64,000 nucleotides of DNA from Phanerochaete sordida (GCA_019973155.2 BPQB01000027.1:186001-250000); one strand, 5' to 3'; shown: positions 44,580 through 56,401, numbered from the stretch's first letter. Notes: generated from the sequence alone by a model not told the origin. Program-made: numbers and translations.

Positions 44580-47500
44580 ATGGCCAGCCCGTGTCTGCCT
44601 CCCATCGACGGCTCGCTGTGCACCCTCATCGCCCTCCTCGACTTCAACGCCGCACACAACGCGGACTGGCCGTATGTGGTGTTACCCGAACATGAGGACT
44701 CGCAGAGCCTCCAGGCTATCTCGTTCGCCGAGATGGCGCGGGCCAGCCACCACATCGCGCACCTGCTGCGGCCGGGCAGGGAAGGGCCCGACGAGGTCGT
44801 GGCGATCGTGCTGAACACCGACATGCCCATATACATCCTTGTAGTGCTGGGCTTGCTACGCGCGGGACTGGTGGTGAGTACTATCCAGACTATTTCTGAT
44901 CCTGTCCTTAGCTGTCGTCCAGGCGTACCCAATGTCTCCACGCAACTCGCCCGAAGCGATCTGTCACATGCTGCAGTCTACATCCTGCACGCGCATCATT
45001 TCCCAAGACTCTCTGTCAGCGCTTACCGAAAAAGTGCGTGCTGAAATGGCTCTCAAAGGCGTGGAGATGCGTGTCGCCGACCTCGCGTCCCTTGAGCCCG
45101 CCTTCGACGGCTTCACGCGCCGAGACACGAACGACACATCACACGTCGAGCCGTACCCTCCGCCCACAGCCCCCGACGCGCTGCAAAAACCCGCGCTGTA
45201 CCTACACTCCTCCGGCTCGACAGGCTTCCCCAAATCAATCCTCTCGACCCACGAACGCCTCTTCAACCGCGCCCTCCGCAGTACGTCACCCACCGCCCGC
45301 CACCCCTCCTGCTGACCGCCCGCTGACTCCGCAGACGCGACGCTCGGCTCGCGCGCCCGCGGGCTGCGCTACGCCGCGCTCGGGCTCCCGCCGTTCCACA
45401 CGATGGGGCTCGTGCAGCACGTGCTCTACCCGCTGCTGAGCGCGCGCGCCGCGGCGTGCTTCGCGCTGCGGCACCCCGCGCCGCCCGTCGTGCCGCACGC
45501 GCGCAACGTGCTCGATGTCGCGCGCGCGTGCAAGTGCGACGGCGTATTCGCGGTGCCCGCGATGCTCGAGGTGCGTGGTGCTGGTGATCTGGGTGGTGGG
45601 GCGTGTGTTGACGGAGTGGTAGGCGTGGGCCCGCGAGCCCGCGAGCGTGGCGTACCTCCGGACGCTGCAGATCGTCGTACGTCCTTCCTCTCCCCTCGCG
45701 GCCCCGCGCTCACGCCCGCAGTCCTTCGGCGGCGGCCCGCTCCCGCAGGCGGCCGGCGACGCGCTCGTCGCGGCGGGCGTGCGCGTCGCGGCGGCGTACG
45801 GCGGGACGGAGTTCAGCTCGCCGACGGCGACGTGGGACGAGGCGCGCGGCGCGCGCGCGCCGCTCGTGCCCGACGCGGACTGGCAGTGGGTCCGCTGGAG
45901 CGCGCGCGCGAGCGTGCGCATGGTGGCGCAGGGCGACGGGACGTTTGAGCTGGTCGTGTGTGTGAGTGGGCTGCGGCGCGGCGGTGGTGGGGAGGGTCGC
46001 TCATGTGCGCCTGCAGGAGAATGAGGGGTATCTCATTCCGGTGTATAACGTGCCTGGCGAGAAGGCGTACGCGACGGCCGACCTGTTCGAGCCGCACCCG
46101 ACGAAGGAAGGCTTGTGGAGGATGTGAGCCCAGGCACGCGTCATGCTGATGGGTCGCTCATGTGTTATGCAGTGTCGGACGGAGGGACGATGTCATCATT
46201 CTCAGCAATGGTACGCGCTTTGATATTCGACGAAGTTTGTTGGTATCTCATGATTAAGGAAAGGCGAGAAAATCGTACCTCTCCAGCAGGAAGACTACAT
46301 CAATGGCAGTCCATTGGTCAGAGACTGCCTGATGTTCGGCCGCGAGCGCGAACAGGCCGGCCTCCTCGTCGAGCCCGCTCCGGAGCATACGATCGACCCG
46401 AACGACGAGCGTGCGCTTGCCAGCTTTCGAAACAAGATATGGTTCGTCGGGCTCCCTCCACGGCGTTGCATTCAGGCTCATACTTTCCAGGCCGTTCGTT
46501 GAGACTGCAAACGGAATGGCGTCGACGTTCGCGAAGATCTTCAAGGAGATGATCCTCGTGACCGATCCCTCCAAGCCGTTCCCGAGGGCAGCCAAGGGCA
46601 CCGTGCAGCGCAAGGCGGCGCTTTTGGCATATGCAGAGGAGATTGACCGACTGTTCGTGTTCTTTTCTGAGCTTTAGGCAGTCCTCTGACCGAATCATTA
46701 GATACGAAACCGTCGCAGACAGCAGCGATGCGCGAGGGATCTTGCCACCAAAGTCATGGAAAGAGGCGGACCTCGTCGACTGGCTAAGTGAACACGCCAT
46801 GGCTGTAAACGGCGGCCGTGCGCCTCCGCACACAGCCAATTTGTTCGAGCACGGTTTTGACAGGCAAGCAACCAAAGTGTTGGCATCTACGCGCGTTTTG
46901 CTGACGAGCCGCAGCTTGGGTGCGACATTTTTCAGGAACCGCGTCATTGCTGCCCTGCGGGGCAGTGGAGATACGCATCTCGTCAGCATCGCAGCCCAGA
47001 TCTCGCCGAACTTCGTCTTCGAGCACCCGACTATCCAAGACCTCGCGTCAGTACTCGGCGCCCTCGTGGATCCTTCTTCAGGTTCCCGGGCACGCCTCAT
47101 GCAGCCGTCTGTGAAGGTCGAGGACATTGTCGCTCTCATAGCGAAGTACACAGCAGAACTACCCACGCCAGAGAACGGCCCCACGAATGTCCTAGCTGTA
47201 CAGCGCCCCGTCGTGCTCCTGACGGGGTCGACCGGGAATATCGGCTCCCATATCCTCGCGTACCTGCTGGCAGAGAAGAACGTCGCGAAGGTGTATGCAC
47301 TCAACCGCCCGTCGGCGAACCCTGGGGAGCGGCTCAAGGCTGCGTTCGCGGAAAGACTGCTCCCTGCGGACCTCCTGGACAAGCCGAAGGCTGTGTCGTT
47401 GACTGGCGATGTCACTTTGGAGAACTTCGGTCTGGCGGACGAGCAGTACGACGAGGTACGCTGCGCCCTCCGCCCAAGATGCTCGCGGGACCTGACGCTG

Positions 47501-48572
47501 TCCACACTAGGTGATCAGCTCTGTCACGCACATCATCCACAACGCCTGGACGGTCAACTTCAATCTTTCCCTGCAGTCGTACGAAGACCAGATCGCGGGC
47601 GTGCGGATGCTTGTCGAGATCTGCGCCTCCGCACCGCGGCCTGTTCGGCTGCTCGTCACGTCGTCCGTGGGCATGACGAGCCAGTGGGACCCGAACGATG
47701 GCCCTGTGCCCGAGCACCCGCTGCCGGACCCGGCGGTCGCGACGAACAACGGGTACAGCGCTTCGAAGTACGTGGTGGAACAGGTACGCTCACTGCTGTA
47801 CGGCGTATGCTCGCAGCTGACGACAATGTCGCAGATTCTGGATCGCGCGCATGAAATGGGCTTCAAGACGACTGCGGTGCGCATGGGCCAGGCGTGCGGC
47901 CCAGAGGCGACTGGCGCGTGGGGCACCACCGAGTGGGTGCCGATCCTGGTGCGCTCGAGCGTCGCGCTCGGGTGCTTCCCGGACATGACTGGGGTGCGCC
48001 GCCTGCCCGGCGCAGACAGTCCAGACACTGATGCGGACCCTGTAGCCCGTCAACTGGGTCCCGCTGGACGCCATCGGCGAGATGTACGTCGACTGGGTGA
48101 ACGCCCGGGACGACCTGCCCGCGCTCGTCAACGTCGTGCATCCGCGGCCGACGTCGTGGGACGTCGTCCTCGCTGGGCTCAGGGCGGAAGTAGGCGGGAA
48201 CGTCCCCGTCATACCTCTCGACGACTGGGTATCCAAGCTGGAAGCGCTGTCGACGACAGCGACAGCCGAGGACCTCACCCGTGTGGTCAGTGCATATATG
48301 CGCATCGAGCTTCGTTCGCTGAACTGCTTTTGCAGCCCGCGCTGAAACTGCTGCGCTTCTTCCGCAGCATTGCGGCGTCGCGTGCAGACAAAATGTCCCG
48401 CGCAGCCGACGATCACGACAGCGCTGGCCTCACGTACGCGACAGCCGAGCTGCAGCGCTCGAGCGTAGCGATGCGCCGCTTACAGCCCATGTCCGAGGCG
48501 CACGCACACGCGTGGGTGCGCTACTGGAGGGACAAGGGCTGGCTCCCGCAGACCGTCAGGTATCAAGCATAG
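44580..48572 (+). CDS. Adenylate-forming reductase (A-T-R, NRPS-like)
   Basis: Single-module enzyme that activates a carboxylic acid as adenylate, loads it on a phosphopantetheine carrier and releases it reductively. ATG 44580 (MASPCLPPIDGSL). A domain: LYLHSSGSTGFPKS (A3), AAYGGTEF (A5), ATADLFEPHP and GLWRIVGRRDDVIILSNGEK. Carrier domain: GFDSLGATFFRNRV, obtained only if a 51-nt GC-AG intron (46864-46914) is removed inside the Ser codon. Reductase domain: VLLTGSTGNIGSHILAYLL (NADPH site) and GYSASKYVVEQ (Y-x-x-x-K). The tail ends RYQA. About ten other introns are GT-AG; all splice in frame. This class includes alpha-aminoadipate reductase and basidiomycete aryl/alkyl-acid reductases; the lack of a condensation domain and neighbouring tailoring genes favour secondary metabolism. 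Substrate unknown. Confidence 0.88.
46864..46914 (+). other. GC-AG intron splitting the carrier serine codon
   Basis: Donor AG|GCAAGC and acceptor CCGCAG|C. Removal joins GAC AG to C TTG, giving D-S-L-G, the phosphopantetheine attachment motif. The intron is 51 nt, a multiple of three with no stop, so unspliced RNA would insert 17 residues between Asp and Ser without truncating the protein. Confidence 0.65.
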
Positions 48573-48626
48573 TGATCGTCGTATTGGGCCAGCCGCATTG
48601 ACATTCGTTCTGGATGTAGCACGCCC

Positions 48627-50173
48627 TCAGATGCCTCGCTCGCGGAGACTCTGAAGAGCGTCTTTCGCCGTAGTCCGAAGATCCCGAAACTGCAGCTCTA
48701 GCAGCGTCTTCGCCTTCGTCGGGTCTGCGAACGGGCCCGGGAATGCGAACGGCGGTGCGTCGGGGTCGCCGGCCTGGACACCGGGTTCGCCTCGCACAGC
48801 GTCGTCTGTAGCAATTAAATCAATATTTGATGAATAGAACGCGAGGACGAATACTTACAGAGGTTCTGGAAGGTGTATGCGCCTTTTCCGAGATAAATGT
48901 ATACGTCTGAAAGCGAACAAGGTCGAGCGGACTCACCAGCATCCAGAATGAAGCGTTCTCCAGCTGCCTTCTTGGACTTCAGAGAAGCTGAGACCGCGTC
49001 TGCGACATCGCGGACGTCGATGTAGTCAGAGCCGTAGTCCATCACCTTGTCTTTCGGCCTGGGCTCCGTCATGTGTTGATAGAACAGCCGGGGCGAGAAG
49101 GATAGGTCTTCGAGAGACGAGAACTAGGGGTGCGAAACTGGTGAGTGCCACAAGCACTCTGTGCGGTCTGGGACGCACCTGGCTGATTACGGGCTGAGCG
49201 CGGAGAACCGCCCGGTCAGTGAAAGCGCGCGAGACGTGACTGAGAGCTTCCTCACCCCGAAAGTCTGTGAAAGCGGTGTCAGTACCAGCAAGGCCTGCTG
49301 TACACTGCATACTCACCCATGCTGGGACAAAACTCACGACGTCCCATCCGAGGCCCTCATGCTCACTAGGATAGCCCAGCACTGCACGCTCAGCCAGGAC
49401 CTTCCCAGCCTGGTACTTGACTTGGCCGCTGGTACCGACAGGATCTTTCGTGACGGCTTCGACGGCGCCGTCATTCCAATCGTCCTACATTCGCCAGATT
49501 AGCATGAGAAGGGTGGACAGGGAGCATGCCCTGACCTCGTGATAGATATGCGTCAGCGGCTTTCCTAGCATTGCCTGCGCTGATGAGATGTACACAAATC
49601 GCTTGACGGTCGTGCTGCGGCACATGTGGATGTGATTTACATGGCCGAGCGTAGTGCGCACCTGTGGGTTCTGATGGTATCCAAGAGGTTTTTCGTCGAA
49701 TCATAAATTGCTTTCTTCCATTCTGCTCGAGATGTGAGTAAGGATACGACGACTGCGATACCTGCAGCGTAGCGTACCGGATTGCTCTTCGGTGGTAAAC
49801 GTCACAGGCGCAGCCTACAGGGGCATTAAAAAACCGAGACGATGGCCATGACAGATTCGCTCACAGTATGTACAACGGCATCGACGCCCTCGATGCCGTC
49901 TCTGCAGCCGTCCACCTGTTCTCTCCAATCAGCTCTACGCCGCTACTCTAGGACACGAGGAAGGCGCACCCCACTGGGATCAACGACAACCACGCACTCA
50001 AATTTGTCCCCAAACTCCGCGAACAGCTTCTTCAAGTACTCGGCCTTGGGCGCGGACCTAACACAGCCCCGCACGGCGTAGCCAGCCTCCAGGAGCACCT
50101 TGCAGATCCACGATCCGATGAAGCCCGAGGCCCCGGTAACGAGCACCCTTGCGGGAGGGTGCACTGTCGGCAT
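48627..50173 (-). CDS. NADP-dependent SDR, dihydroflavonol-4-reductase-like
   Basis: Extended short-chain dehydrogenase (DFR/cinnamyl-alcohol type). ATG at 50173; an in-frame ATG lies 13 codons upstream. N-terminus: [20 protein letters not shown] (Rossmann fold) and VRGCVRS, basic residues that favour NADP. Short exons then give [17 protein letters not shown] and [13 protein letters not shown]. Further exons hold the conserved SSAQAM serine region, [14 protein letters not shown] (Y-x-x-x-K), [22 protein letters not shown] and [10 protein letters not shown]. The C-terminus ends LRERGI. Introns are GT-AG. It converges tail-to-tail with the adenylate-forming reductase (55 bases apart), so it could reduce an aldehyde or ketone from that enzyme; this is inferred from position only. 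Confidence 0.8.
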
Positions 50174-50758
50174 GCTAAGCTGTAGGGGAGATGGGGACGC
50201 GGGAGGAGGCACCGTAGAACTGGGGTGGTGGTCAGTGGGCTCAATCCCAGGTTCTTATCTGCCGTATAACATCATCCGCTCGGACGCTGGCGCGAAGAGC
50301 GCGCTGATACGCTCAGCGCTGATGTGACGGTTTTGCGCCCTTCGTGCCCACACAAGGACAAGATGCCCCAGCTGACCTGACATGCCCGAGCGGTCTCCAA
50401 GCGGCATGCGAGAGATCGGGCGGGCAGCGACCGCCGAGCCGGAGACCGAGTCGGCATGAGGGTCGACGTTTGTTTGGTCTTGTTAGGATCCAAAGCCTCC
50501 GCCTTCCATTTGTGGAATCGCGTGCTTGCCTGGGCATGAGCGGCACCAGTTTGAACGTAGGGGAGCGGGGATGACAGCCTTGCCATGGGAGCCTTCAGGA
50601 GAACTGGAAAATAATGGTACCTTGGTTTTTCACAACACCGCTCACCATGATAAGGTTCCTTCACCGCCTGGGACCACAAGACTGAGCGCAAGCACGAGCG
50701 GCGTTGATATTCGATGGTAGCAGTACAGACACCTCTTCTTTCCTTCGTGCTGGCCCAC
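50174..50758. other. Intergenic between SDR start and PRMT3 end
   Basis: About 585 bases with no gene recognised. It holds the SDR promoter and the PRMT3 3' flank. Confidence 0.4.
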
Positions 50759-52869
50759 CTACCGCACCTTGTACGTCTGCACAACAACCTCGCCCGGCTT
50801 CTCGCCCTCGCCGGCGCTGACGCGGTAGTGGATCTCGACATCGAGCTCGCGCGTGTTGTCCGCGCTCTTGCGGCACATGAACACGCCCTCGACGGCGGTG
50901 CCCTCGTCCGCGACGATCGGCTCGCGCAGCAGGAACAGCGTCTGCTTCCAGTGCGTCGGCTCCGAGCGCGGGCCCGTGCTGAAGCTCGTCACCTTCGGCA
51001 CGTGCGGCTTCAGGCCCTCGCCCGAGCTCATGCGCCGCGTCATGTGCCGCCGCCCGCCGAGCTGCCACACCTCCGCGAGCACGGGGTCGCCCTCGCGCAC
51101 GACGTGCACGGCCGCGTCCGCCGGCGCGCGCGCGCCGTCCTCGGTGAAGAACGTGTCGAAGTAGAGCACGAGCGCGTGGATCTTCGTGCGCTGGTCGCAC
51201 GTCGCGACGAGCCGGAAGGGCGACGTGAAGTCGAGCTGCTTCGCGGTGATCTCGCGCAGGAAGAGGTCCTGCGAGGCGTGTCAGACGGGGAGCAGCGGGC
51301 GCGTGCGCAGGCGACTGACCTTGACAGAGACCGGCTCGCTGACGAGCGTCTCTCCACCAACGATGTCGACAATCGCGTCCTCGTACACGTCCGTGGCCAT
51401 CGCCGACAAGTCGAAGCCTGCACAAAGGTAAGCTTCCGCGCACAAGTCACGCCCGAGTCTACGCACCATAGATGTCACTCCAGAACTCGACGCGCTCCTT
51501 GAAGGTCTCACCCGCCTCGCAGAGGCCGAGCATCATGCGCGTCTCGCTCGGCGCCATGACGCCCCCGGGGCGCAGGAAGCGGTCGCGCGCGTGCAGCACC
51601 GAGTCGAGCATGCTCTCGTACAGCAGCGCGTAGCCCATCCACTCGGAGACGATGATGTCGACCTGCGTGACGCCGTCGGGGAGCGTGATGTCCTCGACCT
51701 TGCCGCGCACGACGCTGCGCGCCGTCAGCCCATACACCTGTCCACCTGAGGAGGGGACAACTCACGTGATGACGTGCTCGAAGCCGTTCGCCTTGACGAT
51801 CTGCTGGGCCTTGTCCGCGATGTCGCTCGCGTCGACGGCGAAGACGCGCTTCGCGCCGGCGCGCGCGGCGAAGAGCGAGAGGATGCCCGTGCCGCAGCCG
51901 ACGTCGAGCACGACCGCGTCGCGGAAGACCTCGGGCGTCGTGAGGATGAACGTCGCGTACGTCGCCGTCCGCACCTTGTCCTGGATCATGACCGCGTGGA
52001 TGTCTGGCGCGCAATCAGCCGGGGGTCTGCGTGGAGGAAGGAGTGGGCGCACCGTTCGAGCCGTAGCTCTGGAAGTAGTGCGAGTCGTCATCGCGCACCG
52101 GCTGTGCGCCTGAGGGCGCCCCTGCGGACTCTTGCAAAGCCTCGGCGAGGCTTGCGAGGTTCAGGCGGTCGCCGACGAACGAGCGATAGTCCGAAAGGTC
52201 CTGCTGCGCCTTGTGCAGCGCGTTTTCGAGTGCGCGGATCTTGCGCTGGGCTGAGGAGAGGTCTTCAGGTGCCTGCTGGCTGTTCACGACCTCTTCGTCG
52301 TCTGACCAGTCGTCGGATTGGAGTTCTGGATGGGTGTCAGCGCTTTGCCTGCGTGTGGTGGCGCATGAGGCGACTCACGCAGCATGGGGTCGTCGCCGAT
52401 GACTGGTATCAGGTACTTGTCTTCGCGCAGGAACTCCTCTTTGCCTATCAAAGCTTTCACGTCCGCGGGGGAGGGTTTCTGGGAAGCACCATGAGCCGCG
52501 AGCTAGGGCTGCAGGGGCTCTCAACTCACCTCCTTGCGAATATAGTTGACGAGGCGTATGCGTTGGTGCGTATCCAGAGCTAGGGGGCGGAGATAAAGCG
52601 CATGATAAGAAGCACGGGCAAAGGGACGCACCCAATCTTGAATACACTTCGTTCAGATCAAAGCCGTGCGCCTTCTTGTCATGCTCTAAAGCCTCCGCGA
52701 CCGACGGTAACGTCGTCTCGTCAAAAAGTGACTTGCAGGGCTGCTTCTCGTCCTCGATCCAGTCCTCCCAGGTGTCATCCTCGTCCTCGGACGAAGACTC
52801 TTCGTCTGCGCGGCGAGCGTCATTCGAGACGTCGTCCAATGCCTGAGATGGTATCCGGAACGTCGACAT
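50759..52869 (-). CDS. Protein arginine methyltransferase 3 (ribosomal protein RMT)
   Basis: Type I arginine methyltransferase; family members methylate ribosomal protein uS5/Rps2 in the cytosol. ATG at 52869, [15 protein letters not shown], then an acidic stretch ([13 protein letters not shown]). The zinc-finger region reads [20 protein letters not shown] followed by DKKAHGFDL; only one of the usual two cysteines is present. A coiled segment [20 protein letters not shown] leads to [16 protein letters not shown], motif I ([20 protein letters not shown]), acidic VFAVDAS, the double-E loop [15 protein letters not shown] and the THW loop [10 protein letters not shown]. It ends VVVQTYKVR at 50759. 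Several GT-AG introns. A housekeeping gene sitting between metabolic genes. Confidence 0.9.
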
Positions 52870-53372
52870 TTTATGTTCTGTTGGCGATGACTATGAGAGA
52901 GGTAGATGGCAGGATGGTAGAGGGAACGCACCGGGTGCCGTTGGGGTCTCAAAGTCTCCTGAAATCTAGGCACTTCTCCTTGCGATACAGGAGCTAAGTG
53001 CGATGCTATCAGCACATGGTCTGCCGCGCCGAGCATCCCAAAATACAGGTTAATACGCACAGAAATTGCACGAGTTACGACGACGTCCGTGCGAGCAAGT
53101 TGAGTGGTGGGACGAGGCGAACAGGAGGGGATATCGAGGATTCACGAAAGTAGCAGAACCAAAAAGTATTGACCTCACTGGGCGCCAATCGGGAGCGATA
53201 AACACGTGGGCCTGATACGGCAGATCCACCAAGCGATGTGAATCTCGCGCAGCACCGCGGAGGTCGTCTCAGCCAATCGCGAACTCACCGTCTCCGACGA
53301 CTACGACCACGAACGGGAACAGACAGCTTGTATATTTTCTGTATCTTTGTCTCACTGCTCTAGTCTGTGAAG
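52870..53372. promoter_or_regulatory. Divergent promoter region PRMT3 / 2OG oxygenase
   Basis: 500 bases between two divergent starts. No strong TATA box; AT-rich patches lie near 53325-53350 just upstream of the oxygenase. No other element recognised. Confidence 0.35.
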
Positions 53373-54803
53373 ATGACGGTCCTGGAGCAGGCGAGCAACC
53401 TCACCAACACAGCGTTCAGCCATCTTCCTATCATGTATCTACCAGCACGTACTCGGTATTCGTATGCCTCATTCTGAACTGCACGCGATAGAGACCTCGC
53501 AAACATCGACAGCGAGGACCCCGCCGAGCGCGCGGCCCTCGCTCAGGCGGTGCGCGACGCTTGCATGAACGTCGGCTTCTTCTACAGTCAGCCCTTCCTC
53601 CCTATCTCATCCTCGGCCAGCCCTAACCCTTCATAGTCAAGAACCACGGCATTCCCGAGCACGTTCTCTACACCGCCTACGCGGCCTCGCAAGAGTTCTT
53701 CGCGCTGCCAGACACCGCGAAGGCTGCGCTCGACATCACGTCCAACCCGGGCTTCAAGGGTTACAACGGCGTGCGCGCAAGCAACAACGACCCCTCCGGC
53801 GCGGGCGACATGCACGAGGGCTTCGAGTTCGGCTGGGAGGAGCTCGTGCCGCGCGCCCGCGACGAGAAGCGCGCGCACGACGGCCCCATGGCCGGCGCGA
53901 ACGTCTGGCCACAAGAGCTCCCGACGTTCCGCACGGACGTGCTGACGTACTAGTGAGTCGCGCGACGGTGCGCGTGGGCTGTGCTGAGGACTTGCAGCCA
54001 CCATGCAGTGAACCTGGGCAAGAAGCTCTTCCCGCTCTTTGCCATGGCCCTCGACCTGCCTCCACACTTCTTCGACGATAAGGCTCGCGTTCCTCGCGTT
54101 CTGCCCGTCCACGCCTCCTGACATCCTGCAGACACGTAACTCAGCCGCGATAATGCGCGTCCTGCACTACCCACCACAGACTGGGCCCGTCGACGACCGC
54201 GTCATCGGCATCGGCGCACATACCGAGTAGGCTCCAACATTTCTATCTCTAGTCATCGTACTAAATTATCTCTAGCTGGGAGGTACGCCCTTTCCCCGAC
54301 CCCCGGACACAGTGTTCTCAGAGGTGATGGATCCAGTGCTTCACGATCCTCTGGCAAGAACCCGGCATCCAAGCGCTGCAAGTCCTCAACGCGAAGCAGC
54401 AATGGGTCAACGCGCCGCCCGTCCCAGGGACCTTCGTCGTCAACATCGCGGACCAGCTCTCGCGCTGGACCAGTGAGTTCCCGCCCGGCCTCAGCTTGTG
54501 AGGGAGCAGATGCTGACAGCACCGGGCCAGACGGCGTGTTCAAGTCGACGGTGCACCGCGCGATCAACCGGAGCGGCGCCGAGCGGTACTCGATCCCGCT
54601 CTTCTTCGGCACGGACTACGACGTGCGGCTCGAGGTGCGTCCTCTCTCCTCCCGCGACAGCGCTCCGCTCGCATTCGGGTTTGCTGATTGGGCGACCGCA
54701 GCCGATCCCGACGTGCGTCTCGCCGGCGCGCCCGCCGCAGTACGAGGTCGTCACTGCGGGCGAGTACGTCAAGGCGCGGCTGCAGGCGACGTATGGGCAT
54801 TGA
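53373..54803 (+). CDS. 2-oxoglutarate/Fe(II)-dependent oxygenase (isopenicillin-N-synthase-like)
   Basis: Soluble non-haem iron oxygenase. ATG at 53373 (MTVLEQASNLTN); splicing gives HLPIIDLANIDSEDPAERAA, DACMNVGFFYIKNHGIPEHV and FFALPDTAKAALDI, typical of the DIOX_N region. The core has IMRVLHYPPQTG, GIGAHTDWE (His and Asp iron ligands), TILWQEPGIQALQV, VVNIADQLSRWTNG and STVHRAINRSGAERYSIPLF (second His ligand and the R-x-S 2OG clamp). It ends ARLQATYGH at 54803. One intron around 54083-54131 has either a GC donor (giving DDKTRNSAA) or a GT donor six bases later (giving two extra residues). Members oxidise small molecules or flavonoid-like and beta-lactam precursors; the substrate here is unknown. 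Confidence 0.85.
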
Positions 54804-55014
54804 TCGCGGCCAAGCATCGCGGGTATTGTACGATGGAGGAACGCAGGGGATGTAGGATAGACAGAAAGCGAAGATTGCACCGATAACTCTTACTGCCCGC
54901 GCCTCACACCTGTGTCCGCCTATCAGCCCCGCTCCCCGCGTACAGGCCAGCATTGTTTCAGTCAGGTAACCTTGACAAGCAAGGTAACCCATGCAAAGGG
55001 GTATGACCAAATCT
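54804..55014. other. Intergenic downstream of the 2OG oxygenase
   Basis: About 210 bases; nothing recognised. Confidence 0.35.
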
Positions 55015-55844
55015 GTAGGAGTAGGAGTGGGAGCCGGCGCGCTTTGGGCTGCGTCTTTGTAGGAGTGGCGGCGTGGCCAAAGTGGGAGGCGCCGACTCCC
55101 GACGCGGTGGCCCTTTGGCGCTTGTTGGGCGGGATGCCCGACGGCCTATAGAAGCTGCAGGCCTGCCAGTATCAAGCTACATAGTTTAATTCTGCACAGA
55201 CATGTAGCGGTATAAGCCCAAGTATGTACCAACGGCGTGGTGGCCGTCTAGGTGGCCCCTTCCTGGCGCGCCGGAGACTCGCGCGTACATGTCCGTCGCG
55301 GGTAACCTCAGCGCGGGGGGAATACTATGCCGCCCGTATATCGCGTACCGACGGGGTTCAGATGTAGCGATTTCGTAATCCCGCGCGATACACTGTGTGG
55401 CGCCGCGCGAGCTGCCAGCGGCGCGGGCGAGGTCAGCTGTGTGACGCGGTTTCGCGATGATGGGAGACGTCCCCGCGCCCAGCCGCCGCCCGCAGGAGCA
55501 CGGCGGGGTGGCAATGTTGCATTTCCGTAGCTTCGAAACCCGACAGCCGTCGTATGAATAAGTCAGTAATCGGAGCAATGTAGTAAATAACTATTCAAAG
55601 TGATGTGACCATGAGATGCCCGGGCCCTCGCGCAAGCCAGGGCGGCGCGGCCAATGCATCTGACGCGGACGGGCCAGGCGCGCGGACGCTCCGCGCTCGG
55701 ATACTGACATGGACAGCTCCCGACGCGGCGCGCAAGGCGGTATGAAGCGCCAGGCGCGGTGGCCCAGCGGTAGGCGCCGCGGGACTCCTACAAAGGTGCG
55801 CGCTTTGGGGACTTCTACAAAGACCCAACCACTCCTACTCCTAC
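55015..55844. mobile_element. Possible non-autonomous inverted-repeat element, ~830 bp
   Basis: The ends are perfect 16-bp inverted repeats (GTAGGAGTAGGAGTGG at 55015 and its complement ending at 55844). Inside both ends lie further copies of TTTGTAGRAGT-like motifs and GC-rich GGCGCC blocks in opposite orientation, a subterminal-repeat layout seen in DNA transposons. AATCT occurs next to both ends, one base off on the right, so a target-site duplication is uncertain. No transposase frame is present. Confidence 0.4.
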
Positions 55845-55981
55845 TAATCTCGTATATACTCGCATGCAAAGCTGCGTCCATCAGTCGCTTCGCTCTGACG
55901 GATTATCCGCGCCTTGGAATGCAGACAAGCCCTCCAAAAGCGGCAGAAGGGGGAAGAAATTTTGTCGGAAGCGGTCCCATG

Positions 55982-56209
55982 TCACAGATGGTCCGCAGAG
56001 ATGCCAGGTTGTCGTCGGTCGAACAACCGGGCATCTCTGCGGGCCATTACAGTGAAAAGGCCCTCTGTCGACCGACAACCGGGCATCTCTACGGGCCATT
56101 ACAGTGAAAAGGCCCTCTGTCGACCGACATCCGGGCATCTCTACGGGCCATTACAGTGAAAAGGCCCTCTGTCGACCGACAACCGGGCATCTCTGCGGAC
56201 CATCTGTGA
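55982..56209. repeat. 52-bp tandem repeat bounded by 33-bp inverted repeats
   Basis: Core units start at 56029, 56081, 56133 and 56185 (GGGCATCTCT...), period 52, with only a few substitutions. The outer ends are inverted copies of each other: TCACAGATGGTCCGCAGAGA at 55982 and its complement ending at 56209, extending over ~33 bases with one mismatch into the terminal repeat unit. The whole is 228 bp and non-coding. It resembles a small foldback element that has amplified internally. No target-site duplication is evident. Confidence 0.75.
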
Positions 56210-56395
56210 TGGTCCGAGAGAATGCTGGGCGCTAACCGGTGCCACCAGCAGAAACCCGGGTTGCTGGATGTTACTGTGGCGTCGACTCGTTGCGTCGACT
56301 GTCGACCATGGGGCGTGAGCAAACCCGCCAGGCCCGCCAGGCACCGCTCGCCTCGCTCCGACGCAGCCTCGCCCGATGAGGGTCATGTCCAGTAG

Positions 56396-56401
56396 TATAA
56401 A
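56396..56401 (+). promoter_or_regulatory. TATA box of unknown two-exon gene H1
   Basis: TATAAA about 115 bases upstream of ATG 56514, in the correct orientation. Confidence 0.5.

Noticed and set aside
46631..47854. Reading the reductase exon straight through 46864-46914
   Set aside because: The unspliced reading separates the carrier Asp from its Ser and inserts 17 unaligned residues; removing the GC-AG intron restores the family motif.
55982..56209. Regular 52-bp repeats as a CRISPR array
   Set aside because: The units are contiguous with no unique spacers, and the genome is eukaryotic.
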